A stretch of 64,000 bases of DNA from Arthrobacter sp. S39. GTDB taxonomy: Bacteria; Actinomycetota; Actinomycetes; Actinomycetales; Micrococcaceae. Shown one piece after another: positions 17,120 to 27,060 of the stretch (the stretch's first letter is position 1; each line of letters starts with the position of its first letter). The notes beneath the pieces were generated by a model. The model worked only from the letters and a program-made list of their open reading frames with translations. It made no database searches and was not told the origin of the DNA. The stretch lies in assembly GCF_004320525.1 (NCBI RefSeq), contig NZ_SIHX01000007.1, forward strand, positions 1 to 64,000, written 5' to 3'. Both the position numbers and the translations under genes were made by a program.

Positions 17120-17455
17120 GGCGGCGGGCGGCGCTCGGGCCGGCATGTCCCATACATGCCTGTCATGGCTGTGTTGCTGGCGTTGGCCGCGGTGGCATCC
17201 GATCGGCGCCTGTGGCAGTCCGCGCCTGCCTGCGTTGCCGCGATTGCCCTACCTGTCCTTATTTCCTCCCGCGGAACACCCTTAACCTCTGTTCCTGCCG
17301 TACCAACCAGCGGGCCGCCGTGGCTTGGAAAGCATCCAAGCTGCGTCCACTGCCGTCGACTCGCTACATTCCTAATCGCTGCGCGCTCCCCCTCAGCTGC
17401 TTCTTCCTTGGGCGATCTCGCGCTGCCTGTAGGTACCTTCGGCTGATACGCAAGC
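17120..17455. other. intergenic stretch without a recognisable gene
   Basis: These 336 bases carry only overlapping frames of low quality on both strands. They separate accessory genes from the transport locus. I see no repeat or RNA gene here. Confidence 0.4.
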
Positions 17456-17487
17456 GCCGCCGTCGTGCGCTTCCGGACGACGGCGGC
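17456..17487 (-). terminator. terminator of the ornithine cyclodeaminase-like gene
   Basis: A perfect 11-bp stem (GCCGCCGTCGT/ACGACGGCGGC) with a 10-base loop begins two bases after the stop codon at 17490, on the downstream side of the minus-strand gene. Confidence 0.7.
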
Positions 17488-17489
17488 AC

Positions 17490-18476
17490 TCACCCCGCCA
17501 TGTCCACCCGCACCCCAAGCCCCCGCTGAACCGCGGCGTCGTACAGCAGCCGCCCGACCGCCACGTCCTGCATGCCGATGCCCACGGAGTTGAACAGGGT
17601 GATGTCCGCGTCGTCCCGGCGGCCGGGGACCTGGCCGGCCACCACCTGCCCCAGCTCGCCCCGGATATCGCCCACGGCAACTGCCCCGTCGGAGACGGCC
17701 ATCAGCAGGTCCCCGGATTTCTCGGTCACCGTCGCAATGCTGTCCACGAACAGGCTGGACCGGGCCATGCCCTCGGAGTCGATCTCCCGGTGCGTCGGAC
17801 GGGGGCGCGCGCCCACCGCGTTCACGTGCAGCCCCGGCAGGAACCACTCCCCCCGCACCAGCGGTTCCACCGAAGGCGTGAGAGTGCACAGCACATCCGC
17901 TGCCTCCACCACGTCCCGGATCGCGCCGGCGGCCACCACCTTCACCGGCAGGTGGCTGATCTTCGCCCGGAACGCCTCCACGGTGGCCGCACTGCGCGAC
18001 CACACCACCACCGTGTCGATCGGCAGCACCGAGAGCATCGCCTCCACATGCGCCACCGCGAGCGCACCGGCACCGATCAAACCAAGAGTCGAACTGTTGG
18101 GCCGGGCCAAATACTTGCTGGCCACCGCGCTGGCGGCAGCGGTGCGCACCCGCGTGGGCACCCGGCCGTCCAGAAGGGCCAGGCACTCCCCCGTCTGCTG
18201 GTCAGAGAGCACAATGCTGGACCGCTGGGTGGGCAGCCCGGCGTCGCGGTTTGCCGGAATATCGGCCAGCAGCTTCACCCCGGCCAGCCCCTCGGCATCG
18301 CCGAGGCCGGACATGAGGATGAAGCGCCCGTCAGAGGACGGCAGGTGCAGGGAGGTGGGCGCCGGCTGGCAGGCCCCGCCTTCCGCGATCGCGGCAAAGG
18401 CGTGCTCGACGGCGGCAATGGTGGCCGGCATGTCGGCCAGGGTTTCAAGAACGGAAGCAGTAAGTACAAGTGTCAT
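17490..18476 (-). CDS. ornithine cyclodeaminase/mu-crystallin family protein
   Basis: This 328-residue protein belongs to the family that includes ornithine cyclodeaminase, alanine dehydrogenase and pyrroline-2-carboxylate/ketimine reductases. The family arginine-lysine region (GLAGVKLLADIPAN), the NAD-binding loop LGLIGAGALAVAHVEAM and the DSIATVTEKSGDLL segment are visible. It is a cytosolic NAD(P)-dependent enzyme acting on an amino or imino acid. The GntR regulator gene precedes it on the same strand by about 50 bases, and a divergent peptide-type importer with an amidohydrolase lies beyond, so it probably handles the amino-acid product of the imported compound. Confidence 0.85.
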   Translation of the reverse strand: MTLVLTASVLETLADMPATIAAVEHAFAAIAEGGACQPAPTSLHLPSSDGRFILMSGLGDAEGLAGVKLLADIPANRDAGLPTQRSSIVLSDQQTGECLALLDGRVPTRVRTAAASAVASKYLARPNSSTLGLIGAGALAVAHVEAMLSVLPIDTVVVWSRSAATVEAFRAKISHLPVKVVAAGAIRDVVEAADVLCTLTPSVEPLVRGEWFLPGLHVNAVGARPRPTHREIDSEGMARSSLFVDSIATVTEKSGDLLMAVSDGAVAVGDIRGELGQVVAGQVPGRRDDADITLFNSVGIGMQDVAVGRLLYDAAVQRGLGVRVDMAG

Positions 18477-18524
18477 CGGTACCTCGGGTCGGGTGGTGGG
18501 AAGAAGGGGACCGGAAAGAATCAG

Positions 18525-19229
18525 TTAGGCAGGGCTGCGGGTTTTGCGCGCACGCCGGGGCACCGGCTCGCTGGGCAGCCGCCCGCTGAGGTGCGGCAGG
18601 GAGGCGTGCCGCCCCCGTTCCACGTGCGCACCGGCCAGGGCCTCGGCCAGTGCCGGCCGGCCCTCCGCGATCGCATGCACCAGCTCGGCGTGCTCCTCCC
18701 ACATCCCGTGTGTGTCCCGTTCCGGTGTCAGCCGGAACAGCCACCGGACCCGGCCGTTGAGCAAACTGGACAGCCGGCGCAGCAGGTCGTGGTCCGCCAG
18801 GCGCACGATCTCCTCGTGCAGGTCCGAGTTGCGGCCGGACGCCTGCTCCCCCGGAACACCGGTCCGGGCGAACTCGAGCGAGGCCAGCAGGTCCTCCGGA
18901 CTGGCGCCGCCCGCCACCCGGAGCGCCGCGCACTGCGCCGCGAACGGCTCCAGCCGCAGGCGAAGGTCAAAAACCTCCACGGCATCCCGCAGCGTAAAGG
19001 TGTGCACAAAGCTGCCGCGCCGCGCTTCCGAGTGGATGAACCCCTCGGCCTCCAGCAGCGGCAGGGCCTCCCGTAGGGGGATGCGGGAAACATCCAGCTC
19101 CGCGGACAGCTCCCGCTCATTGAGCTTGCTGCCGCCAGGAAGGCGCCCGGAAATGATGCGTTCCCGCAATGCCTCGGCCACCCGTTCGGACAGGCCGACT
19201 CCGGCCTCTGAAGGCTCTGTGTCTGTCAC
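18525..19229 (-). CDS. GntR-family (FCD) transcriptional regulator
   Basis: This 234-residue protein has an N-terminal winged helix (about residues 14-78: RVAEALRERIISGRLPGGSK, then ERELSAELDVSRIPLREALP) and a helical FCD ligand domain (about 88-215) with conserved D/H metal-site residues (DLHEEIVRLADHD, HAELVHAI). Regulators of this group usually sense a carboxylic acid. The start is the GTG at 19229 because GAGGAGG lies 6 bases upstream. The longer frame starting at 19277 would run through its own operator. It is divergent from the ABC importer operon and co-directional with the cyclodeaminase-like gene. Confidence 0.9.
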   Translation of the reverse strand: MTDTEPSEAGVGLSERVAEALRERIISGRLPGGSKLNERELSAELDVSRIPLREALPLLEAEGFIHSEARRGSFVHTFTLRDAVEVFDLRLRLEPFAAQCAALRVAGGASPEDLLASLEFARTGVPGEQASGRNSDLHEEIVRLADHDLLRRLSSLLNGRVRWLFRLTPERDTHGMWEEHAELVHAIAEGRPALAEALAGAHVERGRHASLPHLSGRLPSEPVPRRARKTRSPA

Positions 19230-19265
19230 GGCTCCTCCTCGCTCTTTTCGGTCAGAAAATGTCTT

Positions 19266-19277
19266 TTGGTATTCCAA
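19266..19277. promoter_or_regulatory. GntR operator candidate 1
   Basis: TTGGTATTCCAA is a perfect dyad (TTGG/CCAA around TATT) in the divergent intergenic region. The core TTTGGTATTC recurs 52 bases away. Confidence 0.6.
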
Positions 19278-19316
19278 GCATGCACTTTCAACACTTCCAG
19301 CACCAATATTGCGCTA

Positions 19317-19329
19317 TTTGGTATTCAAA
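19317..19329. promoter_or_regulatory. GntR operator candidate 2
   Basis: TTTGGTATTCAAA shares the core TTGGTATTC with site 1 at a spacing of 52 bases, about five helical turns. Dimers bound at both sites would lie on the same face of the DNA. Confidence 0.6.
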
Positions 19330-19459
19330 AGTTTCCGGCATGTTTAACCTCGATGACGTTCCGGTCAACTCGGCCGAAAGCCCAAAAACCGCCCTTACGC
19401 TGTCATCGGAACCCCTGCTCCAGGGGCAAAGCAACAACAACTTCCTGAGAGGGGGCACA

Positions 19460-20377
19460 GTGCCCCAGTACCTGATCAAACGCACAGGCCAAGCGGTCTT
19501 CACCCTCTTCTGCGTGCTGACCTTCGCCTTCATCCTGGGCCGCGCCACGGGCAAACCGGCCGGCCTGCTCCTGCCGGACAACGCCACGGCTGCGGAGGTG
19601 GACGCCCTCAACGGCGCCCTCGGCTTCAACGAACCCCTGCACGTGCAGTACCTGACCTACCTGGGCAACGTGCTCCGCGGCGACTTCGGCAACTCCTACC
19701 GCCAGCGCGAGTCGGCCCTGGCACTGATCGCCGAACGGCTCCCCGCCACCTTCGAACTCGCCTTCTGGTCCTTCCTGCTCGGCCTGCTCCTGGCCGTGCT
19801 GGCCGCCACCGCCATCCAGCTGACCGGCAGCCGGACCCTCCGCTCCCTCTTCATCTGGGGCGGCTCCCTCCGCCACTCCGTCCCGGACTTTTTCTTCGCC
19901 CTGCTCGCCGTGCTGCTCTTCTCCGTGGCGCTGGGCATGCTGCCCTCCCTCGGCCGGACCAGCCCGGCAAGCCTGGTGCTGCCCGTCCTCACCATCGCCA
20001 CCGGGCAGTTCGTCCTCTACGTCCGGCTCATCGACGCCGCCCTCAGCGACCAGGCCAGCCAGGACTACGTCCGCACAGCCTTCTCCAAAGGCCAAAGCCG
20101 GGCCCGGGTCCTGTTCTCCCACATGCTCCCCAACTCCGTGCTGCCGGTGCTCACCATGGCGGGCCTGAACCTCGGTTCCCTCCTCGGCGGGACCGTCGTC
20201 GTCGAGGCCGTCTTCGCCTGGCCCGGGCTCGGCCAGGTGCTCACCGAAGCCGTCAGCCAGCGCGACTTCCCCATCGTCCAGGCCGGGCTGCTGGTGGTGG
20301 CCCTGATCTTCGTCACCGTGAACCTGGCCGTGGACCTGCTCGCCGCCAAGATCGATCCGAGAGTGAGCCTGGCATGA
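19460..20377 (+). CDS. ABC importer permease, DppB type
   Basis: This 305-residue permease of dipeptide/oligopeptide/nickel importers begins at a GTG preceded by GAGAGGGGG. The longer upstream frame runs through the operator region. Six membrane helices and the cytoplasmic coupling loop (EAVFAWPGLGQVLTEAV) near the C-terminus are visible. It forms the membrane channel with the next gene product. Its stop overlaps the next start by 4 bases. As the first gene of the operon it should be controlled by the GntR sites upstream. Confidence 0.92.
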   Translation: MPQYLIKRTGQAVFTLFCVLTFAFILGRATGKPAGLLLPDNATAAEVDALNGALGFNEPLHVQYLTYLGNVLRGDFGNSYRQRESALALIAERLPATFELAFWSFLLGLLLAVLAATAIQLTGSRTLRSLFIWGGSLRHSVPDFFFALLAVLLFSVALGMLPSLGRTSPASLVLPVLTIATGQFVLYVRLIDAALSDQASQDYVRTAFSKGQSRARVLFSHMLPNSVLPVLTMAGLNLGSLLGGTVVVEAVFAWPGLGQVLTEAVSQRDFPIVQAGLLVVALIFVTVNLAVDLLAAKIDPRVSLA

Positions 20378-21330
20378 CCCAGCAGCTGCTGCCCACCGAC
20401 CCCACAGTGCTTCCCGCCACGAGCGAAAGGGACAGCCCCCAAGGGGACCAGCAAGGTAAAGCACGACGGCGGCCTGCCGCCGGCCGCCGCAAGCGCCCCG
20501 GCGCGTCCCCCGCCTTCGTGGCCGGCTGCATGATGCTGGGCCTGGTGCTCCTGCTCGCCGCCGGCGGCGCCCTGCTCCCGGGCTACGACCCCTTCGGCCA
20601 GGACCTCTCCGCCGCCATGCGCAAGCCCTTCACCGATCCGGACCACCTGCTGGGGACGGACTCGCTGGGCCGGGACATGCTCAGCCGCCTGTCCCTGGCC
20701 AGCTTTGTCACCCTGGGCATAGCCCTCGCCGTCGTCATCCTGAACGCGGTGATCGGCACCGGGCTGGGCATGGCGGCCGGCTACTTCGGCGGCCGGCTCG
20801 ATTCCGCCATCACCACCCTGGCCGACGTGAACCTGGCCATGCCCGTAGTGCTGCTGCTGATCGCCGTCGCCGCGGTCACCGGACCCAGCGCCACGGTCAC
20901 CATCGTCACCCTGGGCCTGACCTACTGGGTGGGCTACGCGAGGGTCAGCCGGAACCTGGCCCGGTCGCTGCGGAACCGTGACTTTGTCCTGGCGCCGCTC
21001 ACCCAGGGCGGCGGGCACGGCTGGGTGATCCGCAAGCACATCCTGCCCAACGTCTTCTCCCAGATCCTGATCATCGCCGCCACGGACATCGCCACGATCA
21101 TCCTCATCGAGTCCTCGCTCGAATACCTGGGCCTGGGCGTCCAGCCGCCCGTCCCCAGCTGGGGATCCATGATCTTCGAGGGCCAGAAGTACCTGGGCAC
21201 CAACCCCTGGCTGGCCGTCCTGCCGGGCATCGTGATGTTCCTGACCGTGGCCGGCGCCCAGTTCACCAGCCAGCGCTTCACCGCCGAAGGCACCACCGGC
21301 GCACTCCTCCGGAAAGGACGCACAGCATGA
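20374..21330 (+). CDS. ABC importer permease, DppC type
   Basis: This 318-residue partner permease has the N-terminal sequence typical of DppC proteins (GTDSLGRDMLSRL, about residues 90-102), about six helices, and the coupling loop before LGLGVQPPVPSWGSM. It is translationally coupled on both sides (ATGA overlaps). An arginine-rich N-terminal extension of about 45 residues (RRRPAAGRRKR) precedes the first helix. Confidence 0.92.
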   Translation: MTQQLLPTDPTVLPATSERDSPQGDQQGKARRRPAAGRRKRPGASPAFVAGCMMLGLVLLLAAGGALLPGYDPFGQDLSAAMRKPFTDPDHLLGTDSLGRDMLSRLSLASFVTLGIALAVVILNAVIGTGLGMAAGYFGGRLDSAITTLADVNLAMPVVLLLIAVAAVTGPSATVTIVTLGLTYWVGYARVSRNLARSLRNRDFVLAPLTQGGGHGWVIRKHILPNVFSQILIIAATDIATIILIESSLEYLGLGVQPPVPSWGSMIFEGQKYLGTNPWLAVLPGIVMFLTVAGAQFTSQRFTAEGTTGALLRKGRTA

Positions 21331-22385
21331 GCACCACCTACCCGGGTCCGCTGCTGTCAGTGCAGGACCTCACCATCGAAGTAGCGGGCGACGACGGCCC
21401 GGTGCGGCTGGTGGACGGCGTCACCTTCGAGGTCCACCAGGATGAGGTGTTCGCCCTGGTGGGCGAGTCCGGCTCCGGCAAAAGCCTGACGGTGCTGGCC
21501 ATCATGGACCTGCTGCCGCCGGGCGTGCGGATCGCCTCCGGGCGGATCCTGTTCCGTGGCCGGGACCTCGCGCGGTTGCCCGAATCCGAGATGCGCCGCC
21601 TCCGCGGCAAGGACCTGGCCATGGTGTTCCAGGACCCGATGTCCGCCCTGAACCCGCTGCAGCGGGTGGGACGCCAGCTGGCCGAAGCCGTCAGGCTGCA
21701 CGCCTCCGGACTGAACCGCAGGCAGACCGCGGACAAGGTGCACAGCCTGCTGGCCGCCGTCGGCGTTCCCGATCCGGAAGGACGCGCCGCCTCCTATCCG
21801 CACCAGTGGTCCGGCGGGATGCGGCAGCGGGCCATGATCGCCATGGCCATGGCGCACGATCCCGGCCTGCTGATCGCCGATGAGCCCACCACCGCACTGG
21901 ACGTCACGGTCCAGGCCGAGGTGATGGACGTCCTGGCCGAAGCCCGGCGCCGGGCAGGCTCGGCCATGATCCTGATTACGCACGACCTGGGGCTGGTGGC
22001 TGAAGCCGCGGACCGGGTGGCGGTGATGTACAGCGGCCGGGTGGTGGAAACCGCGGACGTGCACCGGCTGTTCACCTCCCCCGCCCACCCGTACACCGCC
22101 GGGCTGCTGGCCAGCATCCTAGGCGAAGGGACCGCCGGCGGGCGCGCCTTCGCGATTCCGGGTGCGCCCCCGGCCGCCGCCGAACGGCCCGCCGGCTGCG
22201 CCTTCCAGCCGCGCTGCCACCTCGGCAGCGGCCGGGACGAATGCACAACAGCCCGGCCGGTGCTCACGCTGCTGCCCACTCCCCCAGCTGACGCCGACGG
22301 GCCGGCACCCTTCGCCGGGCCAGCCGCGGCCTGCCACTTTGCCGGCGAAAGCACCCTAAACCTGCTGAAAGGACAACCGGCATGA
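21327..22385 (+). CDS. ABC importer ATPase, DppD type
   Basis: This 352-residue ATPase has Walker A (GESGSGKS, about 51-58), the signature WSGGMRQR, Walker B ([12 protein letters not shown]) and the C-terminal oligopeptide/dipeptide extension with cysteines (CAFQPRC, CTTARP) that in related importers hold an iron-sulphur cluster. It energises uptake together with the next ATPase. Confidence 0.93.
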   Translation: MSTTYPGPLLSVQDLTIEVAGDDGPVRLVDGVTFEVHQDEVFALVGESGSGKSLTVLAIMDLLPPGVRIASGRILFRGRDLARLPESEMRRLRGKDLAMVFQDPMSALNPLQRVGRQLAEAVRLHASGLNRRQTADKVHSLLAAVGVPDPEGRAASYPHQWSGGMRQRAMIAMAMAHDPGLLIADEPTTALDVTVQAEVMDVLAEARRRAGSAMILITHDLGLVAEAADRVAVMYSGRVVETADVHRLFTSPAHPYTAGLLASILGEGTAGGRAFAIPGAPPAAAERPAGCAFQPRCHLGSGRDECTTARPVLTLLPTPPADADGPAPFAGPAAACHFAGESTLNLLKGQPA

Positions 22386-23392
22386 GAACCGACACCCCGG
22401 CCCCGCCCTTCCTGGACGTCCTGACCGTCCAGGACCTGATGGTCGGATTCCCGGCCCGCGGCCCGCTGTTCAGCCGCCGCACCCTCAAAGCCGTCAACGG
22501 CGTCTCCCTGCACGTGGCCCCCGGCGAAACCCTGGGTCTGGTGGGTGAATCCGGCTGCGGCAAATCCACCCTGGTCCGCACCATCCTGGGCATCAATAAA
22601 CCCACCGCCGGCACCGTGGCGGTGGGCGGCCGGAACCTCGCCGGGCTGCTGAACGGCCGCCGCCGGCAGGAACGCGCCCGGATGCAGATGGTGTTCCAGG
22701 ACCCCTCCTCCTCCCTGGACCCGCGGATGACCGTGCACGAGATCGTCGCCGAGCCGCTGCGGATCAACGGCCAGTACACCGCCGCCGCCGTGAACGCGCT
22801 GCTCGAACAGGTGGGGCTCACCGAAGCCATGGGCAGCCGCCGGCCCTCCGAGTTCTCCGGCGGCCAGCGCCAGCGGGTGGGCATTGCCCGGGCCCTGGCG
22901 CTGAAGCCCGAACTGCTCATCCTGGACGAACCGGTGTCCGCCCTGGACGTCTCCGTGCAGGCCCAGGTGATCAACCTGCTCCAGGACCTGCAGGCCGGGC
23001 TGGGCCTGTCCTACCTGTTCATCGCCCACGACCTCTCCGTGGTGCGGCAGATCAGCCACCGGGTGGCCGTGATGTACATGGGCAGGATCGTGGAAACCGG
23101 ACCCGTGGCCGACGTCTTCACCAACCCCCAACACCCGTACACGCAGGCGCTGCTGTCCGCCGCACCCGTGGCGGATCCGTCGGCCGCCGCAACCCGGCAG
23201 CGGATCGTGCTCCGCGGCGACCTGCCGGACGCCGCCAACCTGCCCTCCGGCTGCGCCTTCCGCACCCGCTGCCCGATCGCCACGGACGCCTGCGCCGCCG
23301 TCGTACCCCACCTCCTTCCCCCGGTGCCCACCCAGGCGGACTTCCCCGTCCGCCCGGCGCACCAGTCCGCCTGCCTGCTGGTCCACGCCTAG
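22382..23392 (+). CDS. ABC importer ATPase, DppF type
   Basis: This 336-residue second ATPase has Walker A (GESGCGKST), the signature FSGGQRQR, Walker B ([12 protein letters not shown]) and the peptide-importer C-terminal extension ([14 protein letters not shown]). It overlaps the previous gene by 4 bases. A gap of 69 bases separates it from the binding-protein gene. Confidence 0.93.
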   Translation: MRTDTPAPPFLDVLTVQDLMVGFPARGPLFSRRTLKAVNGVSLHVAPGETLGLVGESGCGKSTLVRTILGINKPTAGTVAVGGRNLAGLLNGRRRQERARMQMVFQDPSSSLDPRMTVHEIVAEPLRINGQYTAAAVNALLEQVGLTEAMGSRRPSEFSGGQRQRVGIARALALKPELLILDEPVSALDVSVQAQVINLLQDLQAGLGLSYLFIAHDLSVVRQISHRVAVMYMGRIVETGPVADVFTNPQHPYTQALLSAAPVADPSAAATRQRIVLRGDLPDAANLPSGCAFRTRCPIATDACAAVVPHLLPPVPTQADFPVRPAHQSACLLVHA

Positions 23393-23461
23393 GCACCCGC
23401 AGCCCCACCCATCCCGGCAGCCCCCGGCCGCACCGGCCAACCACACCCTCCAGGAGAACCC

Positions 23462-25021
23462 ATGCCGATGTCCCCTGCCCGCTCCCCGTTCCGCCGCGCC
23501 CTGCCTGCCCTCTCCGTGGGCCTCGCCTCCGCGCTGATGCTCACCGGCTGCGCCGGCGGCTTCGAATCCAGTTCGAACTCCACCGGCGAGGCCGGCACGG
23601 GTGGCAGGATCGTTGCTGCCCTGCCCACGGACCCCACCTCCATGGACCCGGTCAAAACCGGCAGCCTGGTGGTCCTCTCCGTCTTCTTCAACACCTTCGA
23701 CCAGCTCACCAAAATCACCGCGGACGGCTCGCTGGAACCCAAGCTCGCCACCAAGTGGACGCCCAACGCGGACCTGACCACCTGGGACTTCACGCTCCGC
23801 GACGGCGTCACCTTCACCAACGCCGAACCGCTCACCGCCGATGACGTGGTGTTCTCCTTCACCCGCATCCTCCAGGACCCCACCTCGGAAAACTTCGGCT
23901 ACCTCAGTTCACTGGCCTCGGTGGAAAAGGTGGACGAGCTCACCGTCCGCTTCACCATGAAAGCCCCGTTCTCCGCTTTCCCCCGCAACACGTCACTGAT
24001 CTCGATCGTCCCGGACGAGGCCTACGCCGCGATGGGTCCGGAGGCCTTCGCGGCAGCGCCCGTGGGGTCCGGCCCGTTCAAGTTCGAGAAGATCCAGCGC
24101 GGCGTGGCCTACGACCTGGTGCGCAACGACTCGTACTGGGGCGAGGCCGCCAAGCTGGACGCGCTCAGCCTGGTGCCGGTGGCCTCGGACGAGTCCCGGG
24201 TCAACGGTGTCCTCTCCGGCTCCCTGGACGTGGCCCAGATCAGCCCCGCCCAGGTGGCGCCGGTCAAGGGGTCCGGCGCGGCGACCGTCCAGTCCGAACT
24301 GTCCAACGGCGTGGTGTTCCTCGGCGTCAACTCCACGGCCGGCGTCCTGGCCGATGCGAAAATCCGCCAGGCCATTGGCATGGCCATCGACAAGAAGGCC
24401 ATCGTGGACACCGTGCTCTCAGGCCTCGGCGAACCGGCCACGCAGATGCTGGCCCCTGCTGTGGAGGGCTTCGTCAGCGGGCTTTCCGACGGCGGCTACA
24501 ACCCGGACGGGGCGAAGAAGCTGCTGGCCGAGGCCGGATACAGCGGCGAAAGCATCGACCTTGAGTACGCCCTCGACGGCCGGATCCCGCTGAGCGGCGA
24601 GGTGGCCCAGGCCATCCAGGGCTACCTCACCACCGCCGGGATCAAGGTCAACCTGGTGGGCGCTGACCAGGCCAGCCATACACTGAAAGTCCGCAACCGG
24701 CAGATGAAAGGCATCTACTTGAACACCTGGGCACCGTCCACCGTGGACGGCGATCTGCCGCTGACCGACTTCTACGAGAAGGCCGGGAACAACAACTACG
24801 CCCAGGACCCGAAGACCGCCGAACTTGCCGTCAAACAGCGCGGCGTCGAGGGCCAGGACCGGCTTTCCGTGTTTGAGGAGCTCCTGGGCCTCAGCAACGA
24901 CCAGGGCTACTACATCCCGCTGTACGTGCCCGCCAACAACTTCGCCGTGGACACCAAACTGGACTGGACCCAGCGCGCCGACGGCCTCTACGACTTCTCC
25001 ACGACAGGACTGAAGAAATGA
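23462..25021 (+). CDS. solute-binding lipoprotein, peptide/nickel family 5
   Basis: This 519-residue extracellular binding protein has a signal peptide ending in a lipobox, with C30 in LMLTGCAGG as the lipid-anchored residue. A family 5 binding domain follows ([16 protein letters not shown] near the start, [20 protein letters not shown] around 108-127). AGGAG precedes the ATG by 6 bases. Such proteins bind peptides, opines, glutathione or other amide compounds. The adjacent amidohydrolase and cyclodeaminase-like genes argue for a nitrogenous amide rather than nickel. Confidence 0.92.
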   Translation: MPMSPARSPFRRALPALSVGLASALMLTGCAGGFESSSNSTGEAGTGGRIVAALPTDPTSMDPVKTGSLVVLSVFFNTFDQLTKITADGSLEPKLATKWTPNADLTTWDFTLRDGVTFTNAEPLTADDVVFSFTRILQDPTSENFGYLSSLASVEKVDELTVRFTMKAPFSAFPRNTSLISIVPDEAYAAMGPEAFAAAPVGSGPFKFEKIQRGVAYDLVRNDSYWGEAAKLDALSLVPVASDESRVNGVLSGSLDVAQISPAQVAPVKGSGAATVQSELSNGVVFLGVNSTAGVLADAKIRQAIGMAIDKKAIVDTVLSGLGEPATQMLAPAVEGFVSGLSDGGYNPDGAKKLLAEAGYSGESIDLEYALDGRIPLSGEVAQAIQGYLTTAGIKVNLVGADQASHTLKVRNRQMKGIYLNTWAPSTVDGDLPLTDFYEKAGNNNYAQDPKTAELAVKQRGVEGQDRLSVFEELLGLSNDQGYYIPLYVPANNFAVDTKLDWTQRADGLYDFSTTGLKK

Positions 25022-26259
25022 CCCTGGTTCTCCGCAACGTCCGTCCCTGGGGCGGGGACCCCGCTGACGTAACGCTCGACGGCGGGGTGGTCGCCGCCGT
25101 CGGGCCCGTCACCCCGGAGGGGGCTGCTCCGGCAGGCGGCGCCGTTGCCGGCTCCGCTGCCGGCGCCGAAGTGGTGGAGGGCCGCGGCCGGATCCTGCTG
25201 CCGTCATTCTCCGACGTCCACGTCCACCTCGACTCCACCCTGCTGGGGCTGCCGTTCCGCCCGCACACCGGAGCGCCGGGAGTGTGGAACATGATGCTCA
25301 ACGACCGGCACAACTGGCGCGGCGCGGAAGCCACCGTGGCCGAGCGGGCCACCCTCACGCTGGGGGCCATGATCGAGCGCGGCACCACCCGGGTGCGCAG
25401 TTACGCGCAGGTGGATGTGGACGCCGGGCTGGAGCGGTTCGAGGGGGTCCTTGCTGCCCGCGAAGCGCACCGGGACCGGGCGGACGTCGCCGTGATCGCG
25501 TTTCCGCAGGCCGGGCTGCTGCGTGAGGCGGGCAGCGCCGATGTGCTGGAGGAAGCGCTCAAGCTGGGGGCCGACGTGGTGGGCGGCATCGACCCGTGCG
25601 CCCTGGACCGGGACCCCGTCCGGCACCTGGACATCGTGTTTGGCCTCGCCGAAAAGTACAGCGTCCCGGTGGACATCCACCTGCACGAACCCGGCCAGCT
25701 GGGGCTGTTCAGCGCCCAGCTCATCCTGGAACGGACCAAGGCTCTGGGCATGCAGGGGCTGGTGACCATCTCGCACGGCTACGGGCTCGCCGACCTGCCG
25801 GCCGGCCAGCTCCAGGAGCTGATCGAGGAGATGGGCTCCCTGGACGTGTCCATGGCCACGATCGCCCCGGCCGGCGCCCCGCTTCCGCTGCAGCAGCTGG
25901 CTGCCGCCGGGATCCGGGTGGGCCTGGGCCAGGACGGCCAGCGTGACTACTGGTCCCCGTACGGGAACGCGGACATGCTGGACCGGACGTGGCAGCTGGC
26001 GTTCACCAGCAAGTTCCGGGCCGACGAGCTGATTGAGCATTGCGTGGCTGTGGCCACAGTCGGCGGTTCCAGCGTCATCGACCCGGCGGCGAAGCGGCTC
26101 ACCTCGGTGGCGGACCGGCCCGGGCTGTCAGTGGGAGACCCTGCGGAGCTGGTGCTGGTGGAGGGAGACACTGTGACGGCCGCCGTGATGGACCGGCTGC
26201 CGGGCCGCACCGTGATCCACCGCGGCCGTGTGGTGGCGGACGGGCTTCAGCTGGTCTGA
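25018..26259 (+). CDS. amidohydrolase-family enzyme, cytosine-deaminase-like
   Basis: This 413-residue metal-dependent hydrolase carries the family's metal-ligand motifs in order: HVHLD (H68, H70), HLHEPG near 222, SHGYG near 250 and GQDGQRD near 306. This layout resembles cytosine deaminase and related amide or ring hydrolases. Its start overlaps the stop of the binding-protein gene by 4 bases, so the enzyme is made together with the importer, and its substrate is probably the imported compound. The product might then feed the cyclodeaminase-like enzyme. The substrate is unknown. Confidence 0.85.
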   Translation: MTLVLRNVRPWGGDPADVTLDGGVVAAVGPVTPEGAAPAGGAVAGSAAGAEVVEGRGRILLPSFSDVHVHLDSTLLGLPFRPHTGAPGVWNMMLNDRHNWRGAEATVAERATLTLGAMIERGTTRVRSYAQVDVDAGLERFEGVLAAREAHRDRADVAVIAFPQAGLLREAGSADVLEEALKLGADVVGGIDPCALDRDPVRHLDIVFGLAEKYSVPVDIHLHEPGQLGLFSAQLILERTKALGMQGLVTISHGYGLADLPAGQLQELIEEMGSLDVSMATIAPAGAPLPLQQLAAAGIRVGLGQDGQRDYWSPYGNADMLDRTWQLAFTSKFRADELIEHCVAVATVGGSSVIDPAAKRLTSVADRPGLSVGDPAELVLVEGDTVTAAVMDRLPGRTVIHRGRVVADGLQLV

Positions 26260-26307
26260 GCCGGACCCCTGCCGGGAGTACCCGAAGGTGACCGCAGCGC
26301 ACGGCCG

Positions 26308-26342
26308 GCGGGCCGCCGTCGTACTTCACGACGCCGGCCCGC
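26308..26342. terminator. terminator of the importer operon
   Basis: A 15-bp stem with one mismatch and a 5-base loop lies 49 bases past the amidohydrolase stop and 22 bases before the end of the convergent GYD gene. It can serve both. Confidence 0.75.
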
Positions 26343-26363
26343 TTGCCATGGTGCCAGGATCCC

Positions 26364-26684
26364 CTACTGTCCCGGGGCCCGGTAGGACGGTGTCTTCTTG
26401 GCGGCCTCGTCGATGTCCTCCACGGTCATGAGCGGCTTCAGGCGGACGTTGACGTTCCCCGTCGAATTGATCAGCAGCGACAGTGCTGCGGCGCTTGCAT
26501 CGTCCGGCGCCTCAAAAACGCCAAGGACGTCGTAGTAACCAAACGCGTAGTAGAAACTCTCCAGCGACCCGCCGACAGACTTGAGGGCCTCCGCCAGCGC
26601 ATCACGCCGCTTGGTGCCGCCTTCCTGCATGAGCCCCTTGACTCCGTCACCCACATAGGTTCCTTCAAACATGTATTTCGGCAT
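26364..26684 (-). CDS. GYD-domain protein
   Basis: This 106-residue protein contains the GYD signature (FYYAFGYYDVLGVFEAPDDA) of a small ferredoxin-like alpha-beta family of unknown function. The ATG at 26684 was preferred to the one at 26690 because AAGGA is then spaced 6 bases away. It is probably a stand-alone gene. No partner suggests a role. Confidence 0.85.
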   Translation of the reverse strand: MPKYMFEGTYVGDGVKGLMQEGGTKRRDALAEALKSVGGSLESFYYAFGYYDVLGVFEAPDDASAAALSLLINSTGNVNVRLKPLMTVEDIDEAAKKTPSYRAPGQ

Positions 26685-26690
26685 GGTCAT

Positions 26691-27060
26691 TCCTTTCCTG
26701 GATTCCTATCCCATCGGCTGTTCATCGCCATGAAACTGTGGTGCAGGATGACGTCCACACAGATCCTCCTCACCTGGCTCCATCGCCGTGCAGGAGCGGC
26801 CCAGATCCGGCCCCATGTCCCGTGGAAACGGGGTGGATGACCCCGCTAAAGCAGACGCTATTCCTCGGGCTACGGGCAGTCAATACGCAGAGTCGGGACA
26901 CACCGATCCAGCCCTACAAGTAGCTTCGGTCCCGATGGCCGCGAGGTGTACCAGACAGGCCCCGAGCCGCCAAAGGGGAGGTTCGTTCACCCTGGCGCCC
27001 TTGCCACTCCCGGTGTGTGACAAAACTTCCTCTTGAGCAGATACTTACTTGTGAGATGCC
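26691..27060. other. intergenic stretch without a recognisable gene
   Basis: These 370 bases show no frame with convincing codon bias, no RNA gene and no strong repeat. They must contain the promoter of the GYD gene. The GC content falls towards the right end. Confidence 0.4.
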
